64,000 nt of DNA from Galbula dea (lineage: Eukaryota; Chordata; Aves; Piciformes; Galbulidae): contig VWZX01009988.1 of NCBI GenBank assembly GCA_013399015.1, forward strand, positions 62,001 through 126,000. The letters are read 5' to 3'. Shown here in pieces: positions 10,813-24,254 of this stretch. The translations under genes were made by a program, and so were the position numbers. The notes under the pieces are model-generated. The model saw only the letters and a list, made by a program, of their open reading frames with translations, ran no database searches and was not told the DNA's origin. Position 1 is the first letter of the stretch, and every line of letters starts with the position of its first letter.

Positions 10813-13800
10813 GAGAGGACACAAAGAGAAGCCCACTTTAGCAGAGAAAGGCATGGGCTAGGCAAAAAATCTCAGCCAGCCTTTTCAGGGTCCAAATCCA
10901 TCTCCAAAGGCATCTCCAAGCAGCCCTGAACCTGGCTTGTGGAGAACAGCCACTGTCCCCACCTGGGTGTCTCCTACAGACCAAGCTCTGCACCCAGGTT
11001 CTGAGTGTCATCAGTCCTATCCAAGGTGCCTCTCTCTCCCCTGAGTTAAGGACTAAGGTGACAAACAGGGCTCAGATTTCCACCCCTGTGCAGCACTGAA
11101 CCTCATGCTAACCAATGCCTTCTGCTGGGCCAGTGCCAAGACCCACAGACAAACCAGATAATTCCCCCTGTACATGCTACAGACTCCACCAGCATCTGCT
11201 CTTCCCCTCAAGCTATGGAAGGCTTTTCCCAGATCCTGGCTATAGAGGTTCATTTAAACCTCTGACTGAGAAAGAAACCTCTGACTAAAGAAACCACCTT
11301 CCTGGTGCCAGTCACATGTGGTTTCTTCCAAGAACAGGACAGCAGAGGACAACAGGGCCATCAGGACCTGCCTTGCTCTCTCTCTCTGAGCAGAGGCTGC
11401 CTTGGGGCAGGTTTGAAGCATGCACTAGAGAGAGCTGCTGAGATGATGTTCTCTGCTGTCAGCCTTTATCCAGGGGTTCTGCAAAAAGAGAGCTACAGAC
11501 TTCACAATTCAGGTGGTTAAGTGCTACAAGCAGGATCTCAAGGAGAACTGGTTGTCTCTGATAGGTAGCAAACATCTACCCTTCATTGCCAGGTCTCTGG
11601 GCCCTGCTGCTGCTTCTCCTCTCTGGATGACAAGTGTTATTCCCAGCCTGCAGGCAAGCTATAAATACCAGAACACATGCACCCTGTGTTAACATTAACA
11701 ACAACATTTAAATCATACTCTAGAGGCTATTTGGCTAAAATTCAAAGGTGACACAGAGAGAGCAGCCCTTGGAGAAAGCATCAGAGGTGGAGGTGTTGTT
11801 CCAACTTGCCCTCACTCTCTGCTCCCCCTGATCTGAGAGGGCAGGTCAGTGACAGTGGGCATGGGGCATCCAGCATCTGAAAGCACACACCCAGGGCTGA
11901 AGGTCTCCACAAGGGAGAGAAGTGTCTTTCCTCTCAAGGTGGATACAAAGAGCTTCCCAGTTGGACTAAGGCTCCAGGTTTCTGACTGGAAAGTGGGATT
12001 CCTCCCCAAGACCAGGAGGTAACAACCAGTGTTACAACTTGTATTTGACATCTCCCTCAAATCCCCAACTCCTGGAGTGGTGGGGTGATGTGAGACTGCT
12101 CTTTTCACAGAGATTAAAGGACACTCCTAGCTCCTCTATTGAAAAGCACACTTCAAACATGACATTTGCTGGCTCCACATCAAAAAAGCAATTAAAAAAG
12201 ACCCACACTGACATTCTTCTCTACAGCCAGATGTTGAAGTCAGTGTTATACTGAAGTCATTTTCATACAGATTCATGATCCTTTAAATTTGGAAGCTTAG
12301 TGGAAAAGTACCTGACTAACCCCTCTAGGGATATCACCAACACAGGACTAGCTGAACTGTGCACTTCTTAACACCCACAACTTCTGCAGCATCCTTTACC
12401 TAAGGAGACTGCACTTCATTTTCCCCCCAATTTCCATATCTTCCCCCCAGGTTTATGCCTGTGTGCCATGGAGTCCTGGCCCCAGGAACTCTCCAGCTGT
12501 CCCCCACTGCAGTTCCCCAGCTCATCTCTCAGAAGCCAAAATGATGTCAGTTTGCAAGAGCAACCTAAGGTATGGTTGAGGAGAAAAGAGAAAAGAGGAT
12601 GGTGCAAAGGGGTCAGAGCCTTAGCTGCTTTGGCTCCTCCTCTTGCAGTGGAATGCCAAGGCCAGAGCACAGCAGTGTGCCCACCCACATCTCCAAAGCA
12701 AGGTGCATGGGATGCAGCACCCCTTCACCTACACTTCAGACCATGCTTAGCCCCACTTGCAATGCCAAGTCTGGCCTCAGAGTTGCCACACTCCCAAGGG
12801 CAACAGGGCACTATTTCCTCTCTCTCTATTTAGGACATGTCTGAGAGCTTGGTATTTGCCTAACACCTTTCCTTGAGGCTTTAACACACTGTAGAGCATG
12901 CAAGAGGCATGATCTGACTGTCCAGCCATTCACTTGCAATGCACACCTCTCTGTCCCAGGGACTTCTAGATGCCTGCCACATCCATCTCTGCCTGTGCAT
13001 GCACCTTACCAAGCTGGATGCTCTTCCAGCACTTGGATGTGATCCTGCAAGATGTGCATCTGGGATATCTACCTCTAACAACAGCATCCAGCTGCAAGGA
13101 AGTGGCAGCAAGGCAATCCTGAGGCTATCTAGGTAGGAAGAAGAAAGGACAAACTGCAGCACCAGCACAGTGAACATCCCCAGCTCTCTAACACCTCTGA
13201 GGTCTGGTGGGTACCTTCCACAGATCTGTAAGTTGCAGGGATCCAGGATGACCCCTGCTTTTATTCCACAGCCAGTGCAAGGTTCCCAGCCCCATCTCTG
13301 AGTCTCTCCATTCTATGGCTCTTTGTCTCTTGGTCTCTTTTTCTCTTGCATGCACCTTCAGATGCCTCTGCTCCTCTGTGACAGGAATTTGTGCAACTCT
13401 GAAGATGCTCAGTGAAGGGCTGGTAGCCATCAAACTGCTTTGCTCTTTGTTTTGCTTTTCTTGTGGTCTTCTGAGCTCCTGGAATTAGCTAGTGATAAGA
13501 GAGGGAGTGAAGGAGACCTCTGGCTGGAACCAAAGCCCCACTCTAAGGTCTTTCTAAGCATTTAGAACTGGAAATAGCTGTTGACTAACTGAGTTTCTCT
13601 AGGGAATGTGGTGATGCTACAATTCAAGTTTTGGGTGTCTGTGCTTAGTGTGCAATGGTGGAAAGAGGAGTTGTGTTCAGAACTTGGACTTGTACCTTTC
13701 TGCATCTCTGTGCCAATCCCTTTGAGGATGTGCAAATATTTCTGTTCCCCACACATCCCAAACACACACAACACACAGTGAAGTGTCCTCAGTCTCTTGC

Positions 13801-16477
13801 CTGGCAGTGGAAACAGATGTGAAGCCTCATCTTCTTCCCAAGACTGAGCCTGGCAACAGCTCCAGGTGTCAGCTGAAAGCCTAACTGTAACCTTCTTCAC
13901 AAGAGGCCTAAGACTTCTCTTACTCTAGAAGCTAAGAAAATATAATGTGTCTTCTCAAAATAAACCATTCAGGCAGCATGAAGCATCAGCTGTTTCTCTG
14001 GTGAGGCATCAGCATCTGATCCAAAGTGCCTATGGGGGGAATGCCTGTAGCTCTCCACCCTGCAATGCTGTGAGGGAGATGGCAATGAGGAAGCAAAACT
14101 CCATACCTGCTCTCAGCCCTAAAGGCTGTTGAGGGCTGTGTTTTGGCCAAATTTCCCAAGGAACTTGGACAGAACTTTACAGGGACAGTCCTGGCTCTGC
14201 AGCTGCTCCTTGGAGTCTCCCTGCAGCCCCTGCAGCTCCAGTGTGCTGACTTCAGGAGAGCCAAGAGGGATGATGGTTTGCCAGTTCACTCCATCATCTC
14301 CAAAGCTTCTCCATTCTCACCTGCCTTTGCAGTGACACCTGAGAGACTGTGGGGTTAGACAGACCCATTTGAACCATCTGGTTTGACACCTTGTCCAACC
14401 CAGGCTGAAGAATTCCCCTTGCTCCCTGCCATGGCTCCTTTCAGTGCTCTGTGCTGGACCCAAGGCTTATTGCAAATCTTTACCTCTTTCCCTTAGGAAG
14501 ACTTTGGTCAAATCTCCTTCAGACATCTCTGTGAGAAGTCCATGTCTCCAGGAGTCCTGTCCACTGCCCAGAGAGGCTGTACCTGTGGCATGAGGTCTCT
14601 TTCCACTGAGCAGGCTACTGTGCACCACACAGCACCCAGAGCTGGGCATGGTGGCTCTTAGCAGACCCCGTGTCACCTTCCCTGCCTGCTCACAGGGCTC
14701 TTCCTCAGAGCATCTCTCCAGTGCCTTATTCAGCTGCTTTGTACCAGCTGCATCCATCCTGTCAGTTGCATCAGATCACCCTTTCTGAAGCAAAGCAGAT
14801 GTGCTTCTGGGGACAGCATGCTCCAGGGACATCTCCCTGCAGGCAGTATGGATCAGGCTGTTCTCCATCCCAATGTCTTCCAGCAGACTGGGTGCCTACA
14901 AGCTCTCCCCCATGCCCTCCTGCTGGGTTTTAAAGCCCACAGCACATGTCCTCAGCATTGTGCTACAGAAGCATCATGCTGTGACAAAGCCACCACTGTG
15001 ACCTGAGAAACCACTGCAAAACCAACAATATTGTTTAAAAAGCTCAGAAAAGAGCCATGCTGAGAGCTGCTTGGAGCAGGCATTGTGCCCTGGAGGGACC
15101 TCCCTGAGCAGTGGGACTTGAGCTGCTCACCTGCTCTGGGGTAGGGGAGCAGAATCTGCCTGTGGGGGGTGGGTGCTCTTAGCAATATAGGTATAGACAC
15201 TGTGATAAATTCATTTCATTTCTTACCCCTTAAGTGTGAGCTGACACTGAGCTGCCCTTTCATGATGCTTTTTTTCTCTTTCATTGCTCCATGTCTTATG
15301 TCTTGACATGTCTCAGCCATCCCTTTTCCTGTTCTGATGTTCTCTTTGTGACTTAAATCTAAAAGGTCACCTACTGTGGACAGTAAAATAAAAGAGCAAG
15401 GAAGAAGAGAGAGGAAAAGGTGAAAACAAGATGGAAACAATCATGGCATAGTCCTAGCAGCAAAAAGGTAAACAGATTTAAATAAAGGAAGGAAAAGCAG
15501 AGCAGGAGACCACAGCCATAGGGTGGAGGTAGGGAGAAATGTGCAAAGACAGTGTGGGAAGCTTCAGTCAGGGAGTTGTGGAAGTAGAAGAGGAAAGGAA
15601 AAGGCCAGGCTGGCTGGGGAAAGGTGAGAGCAATGAGCAGAGCAGCACTGCACAACTTGAGGAGATGTGGTGGTGTGGACAGGGTCACACATCCCCTGCA
15701 CACAGCAGGCACACAGCAAACAGCAGGTGCCCAGGTGGACACAGCAGCACAGTGAGGTCTGAAGGTTTCCTACACTGTGAGCAGCCTGGAGAGCATGGAG
15801 CAGCCTGCCAGGTGCTGGACAGGACTTGCCAGCAGAGCATTTCCCCCCTTAACTCAGACATCTCCAGCCCCACTGCCCCAGACTGGCTGATTCCTTTTGT
15901 TCACAGTTTCCATTTGCTTTATCAGTCACTGATTTTGCTGGTCTCCTTCACATCCTGTCCCTCCAAGCTCCTTGGCTGTGCTTCCCCTCTGCTGGCATGA
16001 CTAGGAGAGCAGCTCATGGTCCCAGGCGTTTCTGCTCTATCAGTCATTTCAACACCGTCTCCTCTTGAGCTCCCCCAGGGACACAGAGACAGTGCAGAGC
16101 TGAACTGCTCCAGCACAGGCAAGAGAGATGCTCAGGGACACCTCAGAGCCAGAGGACCACATGTCCTTGCTAGGTCCTGGTGCCATCTCTATAGGAGGTA
16201 GAGTCTGCAGTGCCTGGCTTCTTAGCTGCACCAGGGCTGAGGCACAAGCAGCAGTATTGCTCCCTGGTCACACCTCTGCTCAGGACTCTGCATTGAGAGT
16301 CCTCTGAGGAGGCTGACAGTGAATATAGTGATGGAGCCATTCCCACCTGACATTACCCCATGGAGGGCAAAGACAAAGGCAGTTTTATGACCAAAGAAAT
16401 TACATTTTTAAATTAAGCCTCCAGCCCTTAATCTATGACCTATGCAGATCATCTCCCATGGGCTCAGAGCAGAAGCT
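10813..16477. other. Intergenic, nothing recognised
   Basis: This 5.7 kb stretch has no recognisable CR1 and no coding domain. Several ORFs of 90-150 codons overlap one another on both strands, as expected for stop-poor but non-coding DNA. Confidence 0.45.
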
Positions 16478-16950
16478 GGTGTGGCCTCACCTTGAGTGTT
16501 GGGTGCAGTGTTGGACACCACAATACAAAAAGGATATGAAGTTGTTAGAGAGCATCCAGAGGAGGCCACAAAGATGATGAAGGGTCTGGGGGTGAAGCCT
16601 TCTGAAGAGCAGCTGAGGTCACCTGGTTTGTTCAGCCTGGAGAAGTGGAGACTGAAAGGAGACCTCCTTGCAGTTTAGAACTTCCTCACCAGAGATGAAG
16701 GAGGGGCAGGAGCTGATCTCTTCTCTCTGGTGACCTCTGACAAGACCTGGGGAGATGCCATGAAGCTGTGCCAGGGGAGGTTCAGGTTAGATCTTAGGCA
16801 AAGGTTCTTCACCCAGAGAGTGGTGGAGCACTAGAACAGGCTGCCCAGGGATGCAGTCATGGCACCAACTCTCATGGAATTCCAGAAGCATCTGAACAAT
16901 GCTCTCAGACACATGGGGTGACTTTGGGGCTGTCCTGAATACAAACAGGA
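16478..16950 (+). mobile_element. Outer CR1 copy, 5' part, interrupted
   Basis: It runs from GGTGTGGCCTCACCTTGAGT through the GTTCAGCCTGGAGAAG and TTCTTCACCCAGAGAGTGGT blocks to …ACAAACAGGAGTTG. There the expected tail stops and another CR1 begins. Confidence 0.88.
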
Positions 16951-17420
16951 GTTGTGGGGTGCTGGAGTGAGTCCAGAGAAGGGCCACGAAAGTGATCAGA
17001 GGACTGGAGCACCTCTCTTATGAGGACAGACTGAGAGAGTTGGGGTTGTTCAGTCTGCAGAGGAGAAGGCTCCAAGAGGACCTTGTTGTAGCCTTCCAGT
17101 ATCTGAAGGGGGCTACAGGAAAGCTGGGGAGAGACTTTTGAGGAGGTCAGACAGTGATAGAACCAGGGGAAATGGGTGTAAGCTAGAGGAGGGGAGATTT
17201 AGGCTGGATATTAGGAAGAAGTTCTTCACTGTGAGGGTGGTTAGACAGTGGAACAGGTTGCCCAGAGAGGTTGTGGAAACCTCATCCCTGGAAGCTTTTA
17301 AAACAAGGCTTGATGGGGCCCTGGGTAACCTGATCTAGTGGGAGGTGTCCCTGGCAGGCAGGGGGGTTGGAACTGGATGATCTTTGAGGTCCCTTCCAAC
17401 TCTGACAATCCTATGATCCT
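16951..17420 (+). mobile_element. Inner CR1 copy inserted in the outer CR1
   Basis: This second CR1 of a different 3' subfamily starts at GAGTCCAGAGAAGGGCCACG and runs to GGTTGGAACTGGATGATCTT, …CCAACTCTGACAATCC and TATGATCCT. It is 5'-truncated and in the same orientation as its host copy. Confidence 0.88.
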
Positions 17421-17454
17421 ATCCTTGTGGGTCCCTTCCAACTTGGGATATTCT
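17421..17454 (+). mobile_element. Outer CR1 copy, 3' tail resumed
   Basis: ATCCTTGTGGGTCCCTTCCA then ACTTGGGATATTCT is exactly the tail expected after '…CAGGAGTTG[GA]' of the outer copy, so the inner element split it. Confidence 0.85.
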
Positions 17455-17654
17455 CTGCTCTCTCATACCACTGTGGCACCTTCTCCAGGGAGAAGAAGGG
17501 TTAGGTGTGAGGCTGGCAAGCAGCAGGGAAGGTTTGGCACTGGGTCTGATCCCAGCACCAGGGTGCCAGTGGGAAGAGGAGCCGCACCCTCCACGCTGGG
17601 ATAATATTTTTCTAATGCCTTGCAGTGGTTGGCTTTTGTTTTGCTGAGCTGTTG

Positions 17655-17945
17655 CTATGCACCTGAGGCTCCATGAGGGAAGTCAGCTCTCCAGAGGAAA
17701 CAACACCGGCAGAAAGTCACCAAATCATTGTTCTGGCTGCTTTCTGTGTCATGAACAAACACATGAATCTGCACTTGTTTATGGGGAGGCACAAGGGCAG
17801 GACTTCGCCGGTTATCCGCAGAGGTGATTTCTCTATTGGACCTGCTGGTCTCAGTGGCAGCAGTTAGCCCCAAAAACAAAACCAGGAAGAGACTAAGTGT
17901 TCCCATAGAACTTCCAGCACAATCAGCAGCCCTCCTCGAAAGCAC
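17655..17945 (-). other. Orphan ORF with signal-peptide-like start
   Basis: I do not recognise this. On the minus strand an ATG at 17906-17904 opens an 83-codon frame with a hydrophobic run rich in Leu, Phe and Val, then Ala-Ala-Thr-Glu-Thr, as in a cleavable signal peptide. The rest is polar with no known motif and ends at TAG. Immediately upstream is a very good splice acceptor: a long pyrimidine tract ending CATTTCTTGTTTCAAAG just above 17946. The ATG has a poor Kozak context (T at -3). It could be a small secreted protein, a non-coding exon, or chance in a conserved CpG-bearing stretch. Confidence 0.2.
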
Positions 17946-19259
17946 CTTTGAAACAAGAAATGGGAGAGGGAAAAAACAATTAGCACCAGAGACTTTATTA
18001 AAAAAAGAAAAGAAAAAGGGGGGAAAAAAAGAGAGAATTCTTCCATTAATCAGCCCCTTATCAGCAGCAAGGTGATAGAAAGGCAGGGTTTAATTGGAAC
18101 TGAGAAAATGTGTTTGTGCTGGTGTGGAGAGCCTTGTCTATGTGAACAGGAATGTGGCTGCATCCTGTTTTCTTTACCACTGGGGAAGGAATCCGCTCCA
18201 TGATTCCTTGAGAGGCTGCAGCATGTTTTCCACCAGCTCCATGCTGGGTTTGTGAATTAAGTTCCTGCTTCTTAGCATCCTGGAGAGGAGCTTTGTGCTC
18301 AAAGGGATCCCAAAACACCAGCTTTGTTTTGGAGGAAAAGAATTGCCATCCTTCCCCGGATGGCAGCAGTGCCTCAGCTCCTGGCACTTGTCATCCCTTC
18401 ATGCTCCATCCGATTCCCTCGCTGTCTGTGGACAGAAGGACAGCTCACAAAGCAGGGAGAGTTAAGATTCCAGCATCAGTTTGCTCCCTGCCCACTGCCC
18501 CCCATGATTCCCTTTGCAAAAGGCAAGACAGGCAAAGCTTGATTTGTAAAGGGCACGGGGGTGAGAGAGAAAGCCCAGTGTGAGTTGTGTCCCATCCCAC
18601 AAGGGGTGAGCAGTTGCCTGGAGGTGCTGAATGTTCTCAGCCCTCAGGGAGATCAAAAAAAGGCAGCATGCATGGCAGGCTCCTCCAGTCCCTCTGCTCC
18701 TGTTGTCCTGTGAGGTACCTTTGAAGGGCACCTTTTCATTGCTTTCCTCATGGTAAATCCTGAAGGACCGTGTTCAACTTCTGTCAGCTCAGCTCCATCC
18801 CCAGTGCCTGGAAGGGTCTCTCTGATTCACTCAGTTCTTTCCCTTCACCCAGGAGTGCTGTCTGCTTCATTACACCTACCCCTTTTTAGCACAGCCCTTG
18901 ACTGTGCTGGGTGCTTCAGAGAGCTTGCACTGTTGCAATGCTATAGTATTAAATATTAGGTTGTATCTAACATCAGGATACATAAAATCTATAAGCACCT
19001 TTCATCCCCTTCCCAGCCCCAACACCTCAATACAGGAATTGCAATCATAACTCCATCCTGCTTTCTATCAGTGCAGTTACTGCTAGGAGGAACAGCCCCA
19101 GCCCAAATTCAATAGCACCAAAACTCTTGTTGGCTTGGATGGAGAAGTCACCTGTCTGAACCCCTTAGGACTGTCCTTGGGCCACATGAATATAAAGTTT
19201 GGTTTTCCTAGGGAGGAGAGAAAATGTCACCCAAGAGCAAGTTTGCAGAAGTGTGGCAA

Positions 19260-19760
19260 ACTCACCAGCACTGCAGCCCATCATAATTAAGCAGCATTCT
19301 CATGCACGTCATCTCCTGGCTTTGGCATAGGTTTTATTATAGTCATTAGAAAGACAGATATTGCTTTTGGATTGACTCACTTGATGGGTTGATCAGCACT
19401 TTATTGTAGCCTCCAGTTATAGCACTTTTTATGGCATCCAGAAGAACTTAACCATTAGCACACTATTAGGAAGAACACTGGCAGCTGATTAAGTTGCTGA
19501 AGGTCAAAGACATTTTTCTTAATTGCTCCATGTGTGCTCCCTCCTTCTCCTCCTCCTCCTCCTCCCCCTCCAACCGAGCTGCAGGGAGATCATTCTGCCT
19601 TAATCATAAAGTCACAGAGGCATACCTCCTATTTGCCATCAAATCTGCAGGGAGATGGTTATTCACTATTTCAGATCTTGTCTAAACTGTTATGGTCTCT
19701 CTGATGAAATGAACTCTTGGAGATTTGCATGGCATGTCTGGAAAATTAAAGGGAAAAAAA
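19260..19760. promoter_or_regulatory. AT-rich candidate non-coding regulatory sequence
   Basis: Unique-looking sequence with homeodomain-type TAATTA/ATTAAG words, a perfect octamer ATTTGCAT at 19723-19730 and no coding potential. The (CTC)n run at 19538-19571 splits it. Conservation is guessed from texture and not measured. Confidence 0.25.
19538..19571 (+). repeat. (CTC)n trinucleotide run
   Basis: Imperfect CTC/TCC repeats of about 34 bases. Confidence 0.85.
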
Positions 19761-21911
19761 AAAAGCCCTCAGGGGAACACATATTGCAAATAATGTGCTA
19801 TTAGGGTCATCATAAAACTAATGCATGGGTGTGCTGAAGGGAGGTCTCTGTCTCTGGGAGAAAAGGGAAGATTATTTTCTAGCCTCTGGTAGACCCTCAC
19901 AACTCTTAGGTATATTGCCAGAACAACCCCATCACAGGCAAGAGATCCTGGAGTCCCTGCAAATCTTTCTGATTAGCCTTGTCATTCCTTCCTCTGGAAT
20001 GCAGCATTTCAGGTGTTCTCCCATGAGCTGACACAGGAAAGCTGCTCAGCAAGGTATTCACACCCTGTGCTCCAGACTGCACTAGCTCCAGCTGTACCTC
20101 CAGCGTGTTCCAGATGTGCTACAGCACAGACTCTTCCACTGAGCCAGGGACATTCTCCCTTCCCTTCACCACCACAGCTGGAGATTTTTTTTAAATCAGA
20201 AAACAAGTGAGTTTCTTCTCTGTGCTCCTTGTCTCAGCAGTGCTCACCCTCTGGGACCACAGCAGAGGCTGAGAGGGAGGCTGCTCCTCCAGCTGCACTG
20301 CTTTCAAACACATGCAGACCGTGAGCCAGGGAAAGCAACCACCAGCTTCATGCTCCTGGAGAAGGTGCACGTGCAGTGATGGGACATGGCTCTGCTGACT
20401 CTCTGCTTTGCCCACAGGGCAAGTAGAAGGCTACAGCTCCCTTCTCATCCAGTGTGTTGCTAAGGGTGCTCACACCTCCCATGCTTCACCAAGTTCCTTG
20501 TAGGATCAAGGATAGACTTAGCTGGAACTCATTGCCAGGGTGGGGCATGAGCTTGTGCTCATTACCCAGTACAGATAACAGATGCAGTTTTAAACTATGT
20601 GATTACTTAATCTGACTGTCCCCATTCACATTTTCTACTTCAGCTTCTAGCCTCTCACAAGCCTCCTGCTATCACTTGAGATAAGAAACCAAAATCACTA
20701 GAAGCCATTTTTATGGTAAACTCCACCTGCAAAAGCTCAATGGTCCTGGTAGCCTCCCACACTTCAGAGTCTCAGACAGATGTTGAGCTGCTCATGGGGC
20801 TTCATCTTTCAGCTCCAAGACTCATCTGCCCCTGCTGAAGTTATCAAACCATCAGAAGCCTCCTCCCTTGCTTCTCCTGAGTTGGATTTCTACCAGCTCA
20901 GGTTTGCCACTGGGGTTTTGTCTAGCATCAGGCTCAGTGCTGGAGGAAGGCTACTCAAAGGGAAGATGAGGACTGAAGGGTGCAGAGTTGTCTATTGCAG
21001 GTCAGTTAGTCAACCTCACCACTTTCCCTCAGGAAAACCATTTCACCTTTGCAGGGCACCCTGATGGAGTAGTGCAGTGCTTTGAAGAAGAACATGCTCT
21101 TTGGAAAAGGGAGTGGCTGTAAGGTCTCCTCAAAGGCCTGACAGAAGTTCCATGAGTAAGAGACACTCAGTTTCTGATCAGTTAGCAGATGTGAGCCTGA
21201 GGAAAGGACTTCAAACAGGCTCATGGGCCATTACTGCTCCTGCTGAGTGTCAGAGTTAGGTGTGACAGATGGAGTTGGGCTTCACCCAAGAGTTCTATGC
21301 TAGCTCCACCTGCCTCAGCTTTCCTACCAATCCCCTCACAGAGGAAGTGATTAAGGATTAAACTAGTTTTCATGAGGCAGAGTTCAGTGCTCTATATTTC
21401 ACTGTTGCCTGGATGAGATAAGACAGGCTGTGGTAGGTTACTGTGACGCCTAGACCTGGACATCCAGGGAGCCCATGGCCTTCCTTGCCCTGCTGCCAGG
21501 AGATTCTGAAGGTGTAGGATGCTGCTGACCACAGAGAACTCACCAGCCTGTGGCAGAAGATGTGAATTCTGGAGCTGATATCCACTGAAGATCTACTTGT
21601 TTCTCACTCCAACCAGCTCAAGGCAACCAGTCAAGTCAATAATCCTCACACTCAAAGACATTTGAGCTAGAGACCAGACTTGGCAATTTCAAACACAGAT
21701 GTTTCATCAAGGCTTCTGTTTCCTTGGCTGGAACTACCTGCCTTGTGCCATGGTCTGAAGGGTGCAAGCCAAACCACAGGGCTCCACTCTGACCATGGCC
21801 AAGATGACTGGAGAACCTCTTGGTGGTAGAGGACACAGAGACACTTCCACTCCACTGATCTACATTATTCTAAGCTTGGCATTACATCACAAGTGATCAG
21901 AGGAGGTATTT

Positions 21912-21937
21912 CCTAGACAGAAGACCTAGACAGAAGA
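21912..21937. repeat. 13-base tandem duplication
   Basis: CCTAGACAGAAGA occurs twice in direct succession without mismatch. Confidence 0.9.
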
Positions 21938-22999
21938 CATATCTACCTCAGTGCCCTGTAGCTTTGTCTTTAGTCACATGCAGGAGTGAAAGATTTCTGT
22001 GACAGATTGAATCCTACAGAGATGCAGCTGGTGGAGAGGCCACCAGTGCTCTCTGGGAGGTCTACACTGCTTGACCATATTCAACCTCCATGGAGCCACT
22101 AACCTCAGAGCTCAGGCCAGAGGTGCTGACATCAAAGGCACAGGGACCATCTGCTGACTCACAGCAAAGCAGGAACCTGCAGCCATTATTCAGGGTCCCT
22201 TCACCTCCTGTTGCACCTTGGGTGTTATTTCCTAAGGCCTTGCTTTTCTGCAGTGAGATTCAGATCAAAACAGGGCAAAATTATGAAGTGCCAGGCAGGA
22301 AAATCTTCCAGCTAAGCAGATATCTGCCATGAACAGGTTCTTCTTTCCATGGAAGTTTCAAAGACTTGGCTTTGGAAAGGCATCCACCCAAATACCCATC
22401 ACTCAAAGCATCCTTTGATTTTTGTGTCAACACATCTTCTCCCAAGCAGAACCTTTCAAATAGGAGACAAGACCAAAGTCCCATAAAAAGCAAAGTATTG
22501 CCTAAGCTGATGAGGACAGAACTGTCTCATGGAGCTCACCTTCAGGAGCTCCTGATGCAGAAAAAGAAGGCTGGGACAAGTGCAGGGCACAGGAGGTCCT
22601 CTTTATGGGGATTGTCAATCATAAAAGGATTGCTCAACCCATTGTACCTTAGGAAAGATACCTATCACCTGGACTGAGAGCTGCCTTTGGAATTTCCCTG
22701 CTTTCCTGGATTTTCCTCTTAAATAAAGTGTTGTAATTCTGTTCTTTCCTCTTATGTGTGAGAACTGATACAATGTCCTTCCTTCAACCTACTTCAGCTA
22801 AGCTTTACCACTGAATTCAAAAACCTCAGAATGTAAGCACAGTGCTCTTTCCCTAATAATACCTAATTAGCTCGTGTAATTAAAGCTGTAGCCAAAGGGA
22901 TGGGCTTTGCACAGATGTTGGCCTTCTTCCAGGCAACACCAGGAGTTGCTGCCGGGCTCAGGTTCTTACTCTGCACCCGGTGGAGCACCTGAGGGGCCT

Positions 23000-23016
23000 T
23001 ATATATATATATATAT
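23000..23016. repeat. (AT)n microsatellite
   Basis: A perfect alternating AT run of 17 bases. Confidence 0.95.
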
Positions 23017-23222
23017 GAACCTAGCAAGGAGGTCTTCTGGTTGTCTGACCTCTGGTATTTTTCAACTGTTTACCCAGATATGTTGGCTTCCAGTGTTTCC
23101 TTCTGTAGTACTCACTGGTGAGCCCAAAGTTTCCCCAAGTGAATGTGGACAACATGCCTGGAAGATTTTCCATCCTTCAGCCCTATGTCAAGTTTTCCTC
23201 TGTTCATTGATTTTAGGATTGG

Positions 23223-23252
23223 AAAAACCAAAACCAAAACCAAAACCAAACA
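23223..23252 (+). repeat. (AAAACC)n tract
   Basis: Four to five units of AAAACC. Confidence 0.9.
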
Positions 23253-24173
23253 ACCCACAAATGAATTAGTTCAAACTTTCTCTCTCTCTGGATGTCTTGC
23301 TTCAAGCCCACTTACTGTAGCAGGGCTGGAGAGCATTTCTGAGGGTCTTACCTCCAGCAGATGTGATGTTCCCCTTGGGCTACGATCCTTGCAGCTGGCT
23401 GGACCTCGAGCTGCCCAAGCAGGGATGCTTTCTTCTCTGAGACCAAGGGCTGACTGAGGTCATGTCTCTTCTGTGACTTAAGAAAAACAAATGAAAGGTT
23501 GGGCCCCAGGCTGGCTCAATAGACATTGCAGAGGCTGGGGAAATCTTTTCTGGGAAGTGTATGGATTTCCAACAGCCTTCAGCTTCCTCATTGACACCAC
23601 CTCAAACCAGTTCAAGCAAGACACCATGGAAATGACCCCAAACAAGCAACCTCTCCAGGCTTCTTTGGAACCACATTGAGGAAAGGGGAAGAATTGCACC
23701 CTAGATACTATACATTGGAAATTTGCAGTGTTTCAGGATGCATTTTTTTTCCCCTGTAATTAAGAGTCCTTTATATCATAGATCTTTATCATTGAAGTCA
23801 TAGAAACTATGACTTGCTTTGATAGAAACACCTGAAGGAATCTGATTTTCATACACACTGACACCAAGTCACAGGGTGAAGGCTTGGTCACAGGAAATGC
23901 AGCTAAGGCAAGGAAGCTGGGCAGCAGGGGATGATGAAGCTATAGCTCTCTGAACTTCTCTTCTCAGGAAGCCATGGAAAGCCACAGAGAAGTGCTATGG
24001 TTTCTGGGTATGTAGCAAGAACAGTGTTAGCTATTACTTTAATGTTTCCTTTTTATTCCCCTCTCACAGCTGCACCATGGGGTTCACTGGGTTAACTGTG
24101 CCAGAAAAAGCTTTGGCATGGTCTTCATACAAAGATGACCATCAAAATGGGTGATGGCTTTTAACTGGACTTA

Positions 24174-24254
24174 CCCCCCCCAAAAAAAACAACAACAAAA
24201 AAACCACAAACAACAACAAACAACTAAAAAAACACAAGAAAAACAACAAAAACC
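24174..24254 (+). repeat. C8 run followed by A-rich (AAC)n tract
   Basis: Eight C are followed by about 70 bases of A with scattered C in AACAAC units. Confidence 0.9.

Noticed and set aside
13562..16000. Overlapping ORFs of 110-150 codons
   Set aside because: Several frames on both strands are open at once, there is no recognisable domain, and none has convincing exon boundaries.
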